Source of the DNA: Diphasiastrum complanatum
Lineage: Eukaryota; Streptophyta; Lycopodiopsida; Lycopodiales; Lycopodiaceae
Direction: 5' to 3'
DNA: 64,000 bases
Assembly: GCA_029204225.1 (NCBI GenBank)
Contig: CM055097.1
Coordinates: forward strand, 28,383,192-28,447,191
The notes under the pieces are model-generated. The model was given only the letters and a program-made list of their open reading frames with translations, searched no databases and was not told the origin of the DNA. Every line of letters starts with the position of its first letter. The first letter of the stretch is position 1. Below are positions 25,673 through 38,025 of this stretch, one piece after another. Position numbers and translations under genes: made by a program.

Positions 25673-26200
25673 ATGAACGCGTTACTTTGGCGTAGAATTT
25701 TAGATATGAGTCGTATAATGAAGCGTTTTTGTGGATTGATTGAGCTTGAAATTGGCTTTCTCATTCTCTACCTGTCAGTTTTCGCAGAAAGAGTAGCCTG
25801 TGCCGCTGCTAGAAACAGGTTGGAGTTGGCAGCACATTCAAACTTTGTGAAGGTAAATTACTTCGCAGAAAGCAAGCGGCATTATGTCTGGTGCTTCAAG
25901 AACGCCAGCGTTTGCCTCGATCCTTCGAAGAATCCCGGAGGCGGGACAACATGTTGCTTGAATACTTTCTGCCAGGACACCTACAGCAACAAGAACCACT
26001 GCGGTAGATGTGGAAGTTCGTGCAACTATGGTTTAACATGCTGCTATGGTAAATGTACAGATTTATTGAACGATAGGTATCACTGTGGTAGCTGTGAAAC
26101 AGGCTGTCCTGAAAATGAGAAATGCGAGTTCGGCATGTGTGGCTATGGATCAGGCTACGATGAAGTGAAGCAGAATAGCTTCAATCCGAAACACTGGTAG
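25673..26200 (+). CDS. STIG1-like Cys-rich secreted protein
   Basis: Single exon, up to 175 residues. Hydrophobic N-terminus (FLILYLSVFAERVACA) fits a signal peptide. The C-terminal half is Cys-rich with the STIG1 pattern: CCLNTFCQDT, HCGRCGSSC, LTCCYGKCTD, HCGSC and a final CEFGMCGYG. Family members are apoplastic; angiosperm STIG1 acts in stigma exudate and pollen-tube growth, while functions in other land plants are mostly unknown. Three in-frame starts are possible (25673, 25706, 25718). Those at 25706 or 25718 give a more typical signal peptide; the longest is listed. The gene lies right behind a tandem duplication that may shape its promoter. Intact, no breaks seen. Confidence 0.85.
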   Translation: MNALLWRRILDMSRIMKRFCGLIELEIGFLILYLSVFAERVACAAARNRLELAAHSNFVKVNYFAESKRHYVWCFKNASVCLDPSKNPGGGTTCCLNTFCQDTYSNKNHCGRCGSSCNYGLTCCYGKCTDLLNDRYHCGSCETGCPENEKCEFGMCGYGSGYDEVKQNSFNPKHW

Positions 26201-28182
26201 TAATCCAGCGACAGAATAAGATATTTGGCCACTACGGCATATGTTGTTTTTGCCTGATTCCAAAAAATAGAGACCACTCTGTTTAGAATCGGAAACTATT
26301 ATATGTAGAACTGCCGTAGAAGCACCAAGCTTGTAACTTTATATTCTAGAACATCATTTAGAGAGGCACAAATACTTGAAGGCTCCGTTGCAGCTCAATT
26401 TGCTGCACTGCTTTTGTTCGGAGCTACATCTAAGAAAATAATTCTTCAACTAAAGCATGTTGAGGCTTTCAATTAAGCTTTATATAGTTATCTGGGCTGA
26501 TCACAAAATAGTGTGATGGACTCTTCTCAACAATCTGCTAAAAAAGCAAGGTAATCACCGTATGTGCTTGTGTTGTCACGGACGTACTGGAACGGATTAT
26601 TCTTAGTCAATCTTCGTTTATCTGCAGCAAAGAAAAAAATCTCTTTGTTGTAACTTGTTGTGATGATTTCAGCAGCCATTCTCAACTGATGAATTCTAAG
26701 TAATTGTTTAGATTCTGAGTCAGTCATCTGAACAGTAGATCTACACTTTTTTCTCATGTCCAAAGCTGGTGTATTTGTCACGGACCACTATAGTGTTGCC
26801 GCATCTAGTATGAAATTATCTTTGCCGTTCCAGCTAAATCAACTATTGCTCCCTATGATTCTTTCAGATCACTAAGCACAATATAATTGCATTCTCGTAT
26901 GTATGACTCACGTTTTGCTTGTTCAGGAATGCTTAGAGTAGTGAGTTCATTGCCAGCTTATAGTTGCTTGCTACAGGTTTTTCTGGAAATTGTTATTGAC
27001 ATTGAGCTGAATAGAGTTAGTGCAAGAGTAATGCACACGTAGTTGCTTTTGATTGAACGTTTGTGATAAATCTTGGGTGAATGTTTCTTGTTGAATTTGA
27101 TTACCTATCACTGATTGTTCACTTCTGCAAAGCATGAAATTGATTGCACCATGAACATAAATGACATTTGTAATACAATTGCATATTGAGGCAGTGTTGC
27201 CAGCACTATATTGTTGTGCATAATCATGACAATTTGTGAATTTTCTAGTTTAAGCATAGATTGTCTTGAGTGATCACACAAGTCATCATTTAACATTTCA
27301 ATAAACTTCCTTAATAAATCCTCAAGAGCATGACTTGTAAAGTTAGTTGGAATGTGCTAGGAGCATCACATACTTCAATGACATTACATTATAAGCAAAT
27401 GTGTTCTATTTGGTGGTTAATCATTACCTTATGCCTATGGTCTAACTCAATCTATGCTTCATTGTGGCTGTTGACTCTATCTGAGAAATTATATACTTGT
27501 ACACCAACTACATGCTCAAGAATACTATGGATGAACTGGATGAGTGGTTATCTTTCTTTGTTAATGTAGTTAGTTTCTTGTAGTAAGAACAATTTCCTCG
27601 ACTGTGCTTACAAACAATGGAACCATTTTTTTGCTCTATCTCAGATAAACTTGACCTCAAGTGCAGTTTGCTACTCTTTTGTAATACCATCTGTGTAAAA
27701 GATGGATTAGGTTGGTGGGATGAATCATTAGCTTTGATTTGTCATGCAATGTTATGTTGTGAACTTTGAAATTGCATGATATGGCTTTCAATTCATTCTA
27801 GTCTAGGAAAAGTAGTCCCTACATTTGAGTTGTAGTTCTTAAAAATGTTATAATTCTTAGACAGTGTCAACAATAAACACCATTTGATCTCTTGATAGAG
27901 CTTAGGCAATTTTAAAATTTGTAACTTTGTAATACCTTCATATACAATAGATCGTGACATTGGTTGTTGAGTTTCTTCTCTCTATACACTTGGCATTGCT
28001 AGTACAACTTCATCCGATCATATTCTTAAAAAGGTGAGACCAAACAAAGTAATAAACACGATAATAAAATAGTTGTATTTGTGTTTTTCTTTCCATAGAA
28101 AATGTGCCTAGAATTATGGGTGTTATTGGTAGCATTCACAAAATGATGCAATGGATTGCTTTGGTCTTCACCGTTAATTGTG
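26201..28182. other. Gene-free stretch
   Basis: The first ~150 bp are probably the 3' UTR of the STIG1-like gene (AT-rich near 26,335). The rest holds only short open frames on both strands with no recognisable domain. An old, unidentifiable transposon is possible for 26,500-27,900. Confidence 0.45.
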
Positions 28183-28201
28183 TGTGTGTGTGTGTGTGTG
28201 T
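28183..28201. repeat. Short (GT)n microsatellite
   Basis: About nine TG repeats. Confidence 0.9.
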
Positions 28202-28915
28202 TGATGCTTAACTTTCATTAACGAGTTTTTCTTTGAAGTGTACAGCTTTTTCTTTCAACTTTTGGTTATACTTCGACTATTTCTAATATAAATGGTATGA
28301 TGGGTTTAGTTATATGACTTCGATTAGACCTATCTGTTAAAGTCTATATATACTTATTTGTGGATGGTAATGCCTTGACAATTTGAAATTGACAGTATAA
28401 TAAATATTTCTCTAAGTTGTTACTTAGGATAAGGGATGGTGTTCCGATAAGCATTCTGAAAAGGGTAATGGTAGACAATTTTTAACTCTACTTTTAGTTT
28501 GGACGTAATTGTCCACTTTAGTCGTACTTATGTAATTGTTGACTTTCAAGCATTGATTATACACTATTGATGTTATAATTTTGTAACAACAATGTCCGAC
28601 TTTTTACTCATGATATGGACAAAATTAGAGTCACCTAACTTGGCAATGACTAGTTGTTGTGACATGGATAACAACTGAGAATATGTGTAGACACCTGTAG
28701 TTCTCACAATAATGTCCCTGTTCTAACACAGTTGTTGTTGTGGATGGATGCAGGTGAGCATATTCTCCTCAACTCGGAGCTTTTGCTGGCTGTTATGTTT
28801 GGTCAATATGATATCTTTGATTGTGAGGTCTCTATACGAATTTGATTTACTTTAAGATTCGTATATTTGGTATTGTGGTAATAATGTGCACTTTTGTTTA
28901 GATTTGTTCGGTTCA
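28202..28915. other. Gene-free stretch
   Basis: AT-rich, nothing recognised. Confidence 0.5.
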
Positions 28916-29002
28916 AACACACACACACACCCCCATGCACCCATGCACCCACGCATGCACACATGCAGGTACGCACGGACGCGCATTCGCACGCGTGCGT
29001 GT

Positions 29003-29034
<32 letters not shown>
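28916..29034. repeat. Alternating purine-pyrimidine (CA/CG) tract
   Basis: CA repeats, CATGCACC units, then GCACGCGTGCGTGTGC and a second CA run. Nearly all steps alternate purine and pyrimidine, the pattern that favours Z-DNA. Cys/Val- or His/Thr-rich open frames through it are artefacts. Confidence 0.85.
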
Positions 29035-31173
29035 CCAAACATCATTTTTTAGACAAATCAGACATAGATATGCACCTTTGCCAAAAGATCCACTTGTGTA
29101 TTATCCTTTTACAATTTTGAAGTACTAACATTTTACATCAAGCCCTTCATAAATTTGCTCGATAGTCATCAACTTTTTCAACATCAAATTTTTTCTAATC
29201 AAAATAATTAAACATTGAAGATTCAAAAAATGTCCTCATTCCTTGCACACACACAACTCATTCCTTGCACACACACGTCAAGCAAAAGTGGATGCATCAT
29301 GTCCGGTACATAACTTAGCACAAAGTCCTCCTCTGAGTGCTTTAAGTGGTGTAAGGACCTTGAATTGCCAAGCCAAAGCTTCAGGGCACGAGCTCAAAGC
29401 CTTAACCTTGAGGGCAAGGGCCAAGGGCTCGAAGCATTAACCCTATAAGACAAGGGCTTTGTACTCTATAAAGATCTCAGCCCATTCTTTATATCCTCAT
29501 AAAATGATGCCGCTTTTCTTGTGAAATGCCATAGTGCACTTTACACTAGAAAGGTCATGGGATCTATGAGCCAACGCTGCATGAACGTTCAAACTATAAG
29601 TCTATGGGATCTCTCATCCGATCATGGATCTCCAGCATAGCAGCTACCTTTAGCTCTACACAAACTCACAGCAGCAGCACAAGGGAGAGGTTTCTATTTC
29701 TGTTCGGATCTTTTCTGACGGTCATGGACATCTCATGCGTTAGGATCCTTCTGAGTTCTGTCGTTAAAACCATTCCACGCTATGCGAAAAAGAGGTAAGG
29801 TCGTGGGCACCGTTCAGACTAGGACAGCTTCAAGAGGACAAGCGCAAAGCATGATATATGCTCATTGCTAGCTGTTGTTGCTGCAAAGTATGTACGCCTA
29901 GCGCTGTGGATCACAATCTAAAGACTCAAGAATCACACATGACAGTACAACTACAAGCAAGAGTCACACAGGACAGTACAATTACAAGCATCACTCAGGC
30001 TCGTAGCTGCAGAACCAGCGAGCTGGCGATGTCCACAGTCCCACGCTACTGCAGCTGCTTTTCAAATTTGGCCCCATCCTCATTGTCTCATGCGCAGCTT
30101 TTATCAACGACGTAATATTCTTATATATGCCTAGCTGCCTGCCTGCTGCTTTCAACCTCAATGGCCTACTGTACTTGTAGTTGACGCTGTCTCAAATAAT
30201 AAATTTTGTGAGCTGTTCTGGGGTTAGGTGTGCATACAATGTCTCGGCTACACCTTATAGCTGGCGATTCCTGTTATGCTATCCATTATGCAAATTAGAA
30301 ATATAAGCTTTGTGTTTAATTCAATCCGATGTCTCACTGAGCCCCGTAACAGAAAGACTGCACTGTCAAGCTATCCGGTCGCGTGAGATAACTTGGAAGC
30401 TTCATTTTTAATTAAGCGCTGAGATCAGGGATGAGCCAATCCATGTTTTCCAAATAGAATCGAGAAGGTAAATTGACCATTTCTGTTTATCTTTCTTATA
30501 GTTAACAATGGTTGCCAAACCCGTGATTTGGACCAGAAACACGTGTACAGCGTAAATGAGAAGAATTACCGCACAAACATAATTGGGACTATCCGACGGA
30601 TATTTGTTACCAATTTCTGTTGAGCTTTGTTATAACTTGCTGAGAGGGAATTCCACCCAGAAAGAGCTGCCATCGCAAAAACGTAGAGGGCAATTTCATA
30701 CAATAGAGTCTACAATATTTGCTGGACCTTCTTCTACGGAAAGCTGCAAGATCAACACTGACAACAGACATCGCACTGGACGAACCAACCAGACTAAAAA
30801 CGTACTCGCTTTTTCAGTCTTTTTATGGTGGAAACATATCAAGAAAGGACAAAGATGGAGGATACATGAAAGCATTAGATTATTACTCACATTTATTGGT
30901 TGTTTGCTGTTATTTTCTAGAGAGTTCAGAGTTGGAAGCATGGAGGAATCATCTCATTTATATTCTATTTGGTTCTTCATATTCTAGTTACATCTTGATG
31001 TGTAAAATTGATGTAAGAAATAGTGAAGCATCCAATGTGGACACTATTCTCTATATCACTTATGGAAGCTACTTTAGAACCTTAAAAAAGAGGCCTATAC
31101 TTAGGATGGAGATCATTCTAAAGTTGGATCAAAAGTAGTATTTCTAAAACTATGCCAAAACAACTTGAAGAGG
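29035..31173. other. Gene-free stretch
   Basis: Short repeats occur (GACAGTACAAYTACAAGCA twice near 29,942-29,988). Open frames of 130-140 codons at 30,583-31,138 overlap each other and match no family I recognise, so I do not call them genes. Confidence 0.45.
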
Positions 31174-33420
31174 GATTGTGAGAAATTTCAACTAGTTTAG
31201 TCATATTTTGGTTAATTGTCAATATTAGGCCAATATGCATTTGACTTAGAGATAAACTTTATGAAAGTTATTTTAGTCTAAGTTCATTTTGTGAAGAATT
31301 GCCAAAAATTGGCAAATCTAGCTTGATCAAAAACCATGAAGAATAGTGTAAATTTTGTACATAATTGGGTTCCACACATGTATGGCCAAAATGCCATGTG
31401 GCAACCCACTCCTAATGTAGGTTAGGTGAAGTCCATAGGGTTGGTCATGTCATTTTGGTAATGATTCCTAGTTTATAGGACCTAAATCCTATATTTAAGT
31501 TGAAAAATTGACAGTTGAATGCTTACCAATCTCATCTATATGTGATCTAGGCACTGTTTTGAGATCTTTGCCATTTTGTTTCATGCAATATCATTTATTT
31601 GAGCCAAATTTAATTTCTTAGTGTACTTCACACGTGCTAAGAGTGTTTGATCCTAACTTTGCCCATACTCCATCATTTGATGTGAAATATATCTTGTTTT
31701 CAAGAGATTTGTGTAGCTAGTGAGAATCAATTCACAAATAGTTGCAAGATCTTTCATAGGAGGAGATAGTACTCCATTATTGGATCCTATTAAGAGTGTG
31801 CAGAAACATTTATTGTTCATCATTTGAGTTTTCTTCACTTCAAATGTCTTCAATGGGTTCATCCTTGTTGGAACCAAGTGAAAGATTGTCCACTTCAAAC
31901 TATTCAATTTGGAAGATGAGGATGGAGTCCATCTTGATCCTTCAAGACGTGATGGACATAGTTCTTGGCCTTGAAGAAGAACCACAAGTTCTTCAAGAGG
32001 TTCAAAAATACAAAAAGAGAGCTAGGATGGCTCTCCACTACATTAAGATGAATGTCTCTAATGAGATATTGAGGGAGATAGGTACTTGTACAACAGCCAA
32101 AGAAGCTTGGGATTGTCTCAAGACTATCTATGAGGCTAAGAACACCTCTAGGCTTCTCACTCTTAGGAATCAAATCTTTCAAAGTAGCCAAAAGAGTGAT
32201 GAGAGTGCATCTAGTTATGTTTTGAGAGTAAAAGATATTCATAGAGAGCTTTCCTCTCTTTGCCATATAAGGTGAGCCATAAAGACTCGGCCATGCATCT
32301 TGAAGATCTTCTTGAAATCATATGAAGAAGAAACTCCTCCTCACACCTTGGCCCCATCATAACTTGAATACCTTCAAAAAAGATAACTTGTGATGTTTCT
32401 TGAGAAGCCTTGATCTCGGCCACTTCCAAGATTGAATCTTCATGCAATATGACATCTCTATTCACGATCACATTTGAAATAGAGAGTGTAAAGACACTAA
32501 AGGCCTCCTTGATGGATGAGTATCCAATCATGATCCATGAGCTTGGATCATCCTTCCTCCTTGTTTCCAAGGGAATATGTGCAAAGCAAGCACTACCAAG
32601 TTCACTAAGGTGATCAACCTTAGGCTTCATCTTGAATAAAACTTCATATGGTGTTATTCCTTCAAGAGCTCCAATACTCCTCAAAGCTTTGATCTTGAAT
32701 GAGAATTTCTTCTCAACATATGCTTTGAATAATAAGGAATAATCATACACCATAATACTTGAAGAGAAAAGATATGTGCATCTTGTGTGATCATCCTCCT
32801 TTGAAATATTGGACATATAAGAAACATCAAGAGAGTTTGCACTCTCACTTGGATCCAATTTGTAGATGCCTTCAAATCTTGATCCATATGCAAGGATCCC
32901 ACCATCGTTGTCAATATTGAAATTGACATCAAAGCCACTATCAAGAAGTTGGCCAACACTTAAGATGTTCTTTGTAAGCTTTGGGACAAAAAAAACATTG
33001 TTGAGAAAGAGATCTTTGAAAGATGCAAGCTTCAAGGGAATAATCCCTACTCCTTCAATATTGCACTCATGTTTACTTCTGTCAACTCATGTCTACCCCT
33101 AACTCATAATAGCAAAGACCCTTCTTGACTCCATCATAAGACATAATAGATGAAAAAGAGTGCTTGGAGCCACATATATGTGAAGATGCTCCACTATCAA
33201 TATACCATGAGTCATCCTTGTTGAATAGTATAAATTTTGTACATAATTGGGTTCCACACATATGGCCAAAATGCCACATGGCAACCTACTCCTAATGTAG
33301 GTTAGGTCAAGTCCATAGGTTTAGTCATGTCATTTTGGTAGTGATTCCTAGTTTATAGGACCTAAATCCTAGATTTAAGGTGAAAAATCGACCAACTAGC
33401 TATCTACCAAGCATGACACT
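31174..33420. mobile_element. Composite copia fossil: gag on plus, protease/integrase on minus
   Basis: A probable LTR starts TGTGAGAAATTTC at about 31,174 after a purine-rich tract. A plus-strand copia gag frame follows (about 31,844-32,275; ERLSTSNYSIWKMRMESIL, NTSRLLTLRNQIF). From about 33,280 back to 32,280 the minus strand carries protease (WYIDSGASSHICG), pre-integrase (FVPKLTKNILSVGQLLDSG) and an integrase tail (FAHIPLETRRKDDPSSW). The two halves face each other. About 160 bp near 31,353 is repeated in the same orientation near 33,235. It is a rearranged mixture of at least two copies, broken. Confidence 0.75.
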
Positions 33421-34440
33421 AGGAAATAGACTAGGGTTTTATTTTAGGGCAAGAAGAGTGAGTTAACTTCCTTATTACATGCTGGAAATCCACCTAACTT
33501 CAAGAAGGAAGTCGAATTTGCTATGTATTCCAAGCTCCCATAGTGAGAAGATAGAATATTTTTGGAGCTCATTGGCAATCTCAAGCTATGTACATTATTG
33601 AGTTTTTGTGATCCAAATGAAACCAAATCAATTTTTACTTGTTTCTTAGGTTGAAGGTCGTACTATAGCCTGTAGTATACACGTGTGAGCTCGGATTTCA
33701 ATGTTAATCAATGCTTTTGATTGTTAATGCTTGTTGTTTGTCAAATTGCCAATCTAGATCAACTTTTTTGTGTCTAGTTTTTTGACAAATTGTAAAGCAA
33801 GCATCCAATCACTCTTGTGGATCTTTTGTAGATCCATTTATGGTCCTAAAGTACAGTACTTTCACACATTTGAATTATCACTTTTGAAAAGTGTGGGAAA
33901 GCTAGAAGGTCGATTTTGGAAGATTCAAATTTGAATGTTTGGTTCATTGAATCTAGTCCATCTTTTTAGTAGGGTTTTTGATCTAGAAGTTTCTATGGAG
34001 GAAAACCAAATTCAAAAGAGATCATGGATCTGCTATAAATAGTGGTACACAAGTGGAAAGAGCATCATTCTCTCTCTCTCACCTCATTCATGCTTATCAT
34101 GAGTTCTCTTTGGGTTCATATATCCATTTTTCACTATAGTGTCGATATTATATAATCTTGTGTGTAGAATGCAATTTTATCTTGTGTATTGGATGCACAC
34201 GTGTGAAAGACAATACCTTATTGTTGTTGTATGGAAAGAAACTTCATTTTATCATATATTTGATGTTTGATCAAGATCCTATTGAGTTTACATCACTTTT
34301 GTGTAGTTGATGTTAGATTTCTACATTGTCAATGTGCTAGATTTCTACATTGTCAATGTGCTAGATGTGTTGGCATTCATAACCAAAGATTAAGGGGACC
34401 TAATTAGATTTTATTAATTCATATATCTTCACACTAAGTG
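33421..34440 (+). repeat. Copia LTR-like sequence
   Basis: No coding. It has a TATA box context (CTATAAATAG, 34,033-34,042), a perfect CACACGTGTG (34,196-34,205) and an ACACGTGTG near 33,679, as in the LTR at 18,683. Probably one or two joined LTRs of that copia group; ends unresolved. Confidence 0.5.
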
Positions 34441-35393
34441 TTGGTCAACTTAGGGATCGTGTTTTGGATGTCCACTTTAAGCATGGTGTTTGTTCCATTT
34501 TTAAGAATGATGTTTGCATAGCAAAGGGATATAAACATGGAAATTATTTTAAGTTGGAAGCTAATGTTGCTTTTGAGAGTGTAAACTTGGCAGAGGTAGT
34601 GATCACTCAAGTGGAGACCTTGTCAAAGTGTGATCTTGCTAGCATTGAGGAGGAGCATCAAAGAGAGGAAGATCTTGAGGATCAGCCTCAAAACTTGAGA
34701 TCTCCAAGGAGGTCCTCAATGACAAAGGCCAAATCATCAAATTGCATGCAAATTTTCCATACAAGTATGCATCTTGCAAGGGTGGAGAGCATTGGAGATG
34801 CTACTATCTTTGATTTGTTCATATATAGTGTTAGTAGTCGTGAAGTGACTTGTCTCTTATCTTTAAGATTGATGATGTTTAGTACTTTATGTAGATATGA
34901 TGATAAAGCAATTTCATTGGATAACTATCTATGTAATAGTTTGGAAAATGGTGTCATAAAAGGAAAAACATCATTTAATGAAATGTACTTGAGATTCTTT
35001 GAGTCTACATGCTTTGTGCATGATCATTCCAATGTAAGGACCAAAGATTATCCTACTTCAATGATAGAAATAATGGTAGTGTTTTGCTCTTCAAGTAGAG
35101 ATTGTAGAATCTACATGTATTCCACAAGAAGCTATCAATGGTGGAAATATGGTCTTTCATGAGTGGAAGATTTGCAAACTTGAAGAAGCACCTTATTCAA
35201 ATCATTGAAGGCTTGGATTCAAGTCAAGAGGAGGAGCAAGCTCAAGACCCAAGGACTCCAAGAACAACCTTGAGTAACAAGATGGAGCCATCAAGGCTCA
35301 CCCATATGAATCAAGCAAGACAAGTTCGATTTGGCAACATTCTTTATGCACTTAATAACTTAATTGATAATGGTCCTTAGTGCTGTACTTTCA
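34441..35393 (+). mobile_element. Reduced copia derivative, copy A
   Basis: Contains the pre-integrase stretch DVHFKHGVCSIFKNDVCIAK, a charged EEEHQREEDLEDQPQN segment, an integrase-tail-like region (DNYLCNSLENGVIKGK, ESTCFVHDHSNVR) and the linker MEPSRLTHMNQARQVRFGN. Its layout parallels copy B next to it. The right end ACTTTCAACA abuts a primer binding site. It is broken, with several breaks, and lacks any reverse transcriptase. Confidence 0.7.
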
Positions 35394-37840
35394 ACATGGT
35401 ATCAAAGCCACGTATAAGAGGATAATTGATCAAAGCACAATCCATTTTCAATAAGTTTGTTGCTAAAAGACTAGTCTTGTGAAGGCGAGTTGAAATCAAG
35501 TCTTAGTGTGAAGTTTTGTTATCCAAACTTGGTGAGGGTCAGCAACTATACTTCCCACACGTGTGGGCACCTTTGTACCAACTTTTAACTTCAAATATTC
35601 ATAAGATCCAAACAATTTGATTCTACATCATCTTGATAAGTTTTTTTGTGCTAATTTTAGCAAAAGCATCAAAGCTTATTTGCCATCAATTAGATTTGGC
35701 TTAGTGTCATGAGATCTAATTAATTGAGACTGAGTTCAAGCCCTTTAAATGTGTTTTATAGGTCTTGAAAAACCATTAAGAAGAAGGAGAGAGATTTAGT
35801 CATTTCTTTGTCCAAAGAACTTGTAAAAATTAACTTGATCTGATTGTTCTTTAATAGAATCTCATCTTATCTTTATTCTATCTTTGTGAGGAAGTGTGAG
35901 GGTCGTGACTAGAAGTCCAAAGAAAGGGCTAAAAGTCAATTTCAGGTAATCAAGACAAGTGGCACCTTTGCAAACTTCCAATTTTTTTGAGCATTGTTTT
36001 GTAGAAGTCATTAGGAAGATGGGATCCATAGGTGCATTCCTTCTTGAACCTAGTGAAAAATTGTGTCTCTCAAAAAAGAATTAGCTTCTATTGGAGAGAA
36101 GATTCTAGATAATGAGCTACTACAAGTGATCATAAATGGCCTAGGTAATTAATTCACTAATTTGGTTCAAAATTTTGCCATCCAAAATACTTTGTCAACT
36201 ATTGATTAGCTCCATAGTGTACTAGTGGCTGAAGAGTGTAGGATGCTCCATGCAAAAGCTAGGATGAGTTCCTTATCATTGCAAGCTGGAGATGAGGAAG
36301 CAAATTTCTCATTCAAGGGGAAGAAGAAGACCAAGGGAATCAAGACGAATCAAAGCAAGGAGGCCAAGGAGGAGAATCAAGCATCAAGTTGAAAGGGGAA
36401 GATAGACAAGTCTAAGTTAAAATGCTTCTTTTGTGAAAAAAATTGGGCATCTTGCATCTGAGTGCTACAAAAAGCAAAAAACACAAGAAGAGAGCAAACA
36501 AGGGAACCTTGCACAAGAAGAGGAGCAAGATGAGAAATCTCATCTTTAATGGCATCTACATCCTCGCCAACAAGCAAAGGCAATTCAGGAGACATTTGGT
36601 GGATTGATAGTGGGGCAAGTTCTTACATGACTTATGAAAAGGACTTCTTCTCAACTATACACTCTTTCAATAATGCTAAAAAGTTTTTCTTTACTGCAAG
36701 TGATGGAGTGTAGGATAGATGGTGTTGGTACCATCTCTTTATGTCTAGAATCTTCTAAAAGTATGGATCCAAACAATGTCCTTTGTGTTCCATCAATGAC
36801 AAAGAACTTGTTAAGTGTTGGTCAACTAATGGATAGTGGCTTAAATGTCAACTTTGAGCATGGGGTCTGTTCTATCATGATGAATGAGAAATGCATTGCA
36901 AGAGGATTTAAACAAGGGAGATTGTTTAAAATGGATGCTGATGTTGCTATTGTGAGTGCAACTAACAACCTTGGTGACAAGAATCTTGCAAGGATTGAGG
37001 AGGTGCATCAAAGAGATGAAGATTTTGAGAATCAATCTCAAAATCCAAGAGCTCCAAGGAAGACCTCAAAGAAAAAGGCCAAATCATCAAATTGCACGTA
37101 GTTTTTTTATTCAAGGGTGCAGATATCTTACAAGGGTGAAGAGCATTGGAGAATCTACTATCTTTTGGATAGTATTAGTAGATATGAAGTGGCTTGCTTC
37201 TTATCTTTAAGGTTAATGATGTTTAGTACTTTATGTAGATATGTTTCTTGGTTTCCAAGGGGAGGCTCGAACCTGAGACCAAAGAACATGGATGTCAAGC
37301 TAATCAACTGAGCCAACCCCGTTGGTGAATACTTTATGATAAGACAATGAATTGAATGCTTTCCAATCTACATTTGTTGTTGGTAAAGCAATTTTATTGG
37401 ATAACTATTTTTGTAATAGTTTGAATAGTGTCATAAAACATAAAACATCATTTGTTGAAAATCTTTTGGTCCACATGCTTTGTGCATGATCATTTCAATG
37501 TAAGAATGAAAGATTATCCTACTTCAATGAAAGAAATACTAGTAGTGTTTTGCTCTTCAAGTAGAGATTGTAGAATCTATATTTATTCCACCAAAAGAGT
37601 TGTCAATGGTGGAAATATGATCTTTCATGAGTGGAAGAATTGAAAACTTGAACGAGCACCTTCAGATCAACACTTTATTCAAATCATTGATGGATTGGAG
37701 TCAATTCAAGAAGAGGAGCAAGCTCAAGACCCAAGGACTCCAAGAAAATCCTTGGGTAACAAGATGGAGCCATCAAGGCTCACTCATATGAATCAAGCAA
37801 GGCAAGTTGGATTTGGCAACATTATTTATGCACTTAACAC
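35394..37840 (+). mobile_element. Reduced copia derivative, copy B
   Basis: Begins with a primer binding site variant (TGGTATCAAAGC, 35,394-35,405) and an untranslated leader that includes CCCACACGTGTGGG (35,554-35,567). A gag start (MGSIGAFLLEPSEK, near 36,020), a zinc-knuckle-like region (KCFFCEK), protease (WWIDSGASSYMTYEKD) and pre-integrase (SVGQLMDSGLNVNF) follow. Next come the same charged segment, integrase-tail relic and MEPSRLTHMNQARQVGFGN linker as copy A. It carries a tRNA-derived SINE. Broken, with about ten breaks; no reverse transcriptase seen. Confidence 0.75.
37236..37329 (-). mobile_element. tRNA-derived SINE head
   Basis: On the minus strand an A box (TGGCTCAGTTGATTAGC, about 37,299-37,315) and a B box (GGTTCGAGCC, 37,264-37,273) lie about 35 bp apart. 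They sit in a 62-nt tRNA-like segment that starts GGGGTTGG and ends CTCCCC. It is too short and poorly paired for a working tRNA. TACTTTATG flanks it at 37,227-37,235 and 37,330-37,338, a possible 9-bp target duplication. Copy A of the copia derivative lacks this insert. No clear 3' tail was seen. Confidence 0.6.
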
Positions 37841-38025
37841 TAGAGTTGTCTCAAAATGCACACAAAAGTGTGCATGTCAAGCACTTATTCAAAAAATCAT
37901 ATCTCATAAACTATGATGAATCACATCAAATTCTTTCACATGTGTGTTCTTCATATATACCGATTAAAATTTTTGAGACCTTCATTTTGTGCAACTTATA
38001 TATAATATATGATGTGTCAAACATG
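37841..38025. other. Non-coding flank of copy B
   Basis: No coding signal; probably the untranslated 3' portion of the copia derivative. Confidence 0.4.

Noticed and set aside
26527-27690. Minus-strand open frames suggesting an old gene
   Set aside because: Frames are short, unconnected by plausible splice sites and carry no motif I recognise.
28803-29128. Cys/Val-rich and His/Thr-rich open frames
   Set aside because: They are products of the CA/GT alternating tract.
30583-31138. Overlapping 134- and 139-codon open frames
   Set aside because: Two frames overlap with no recognisable domain or start context, and composition is like the AT-rich surroundings.
37243-37320. tRNA gene
   Set aside because: A and B boxes are present but the tRNA-like segment is only 62 nt with about four acceptor pairs; a SINE head fits better.
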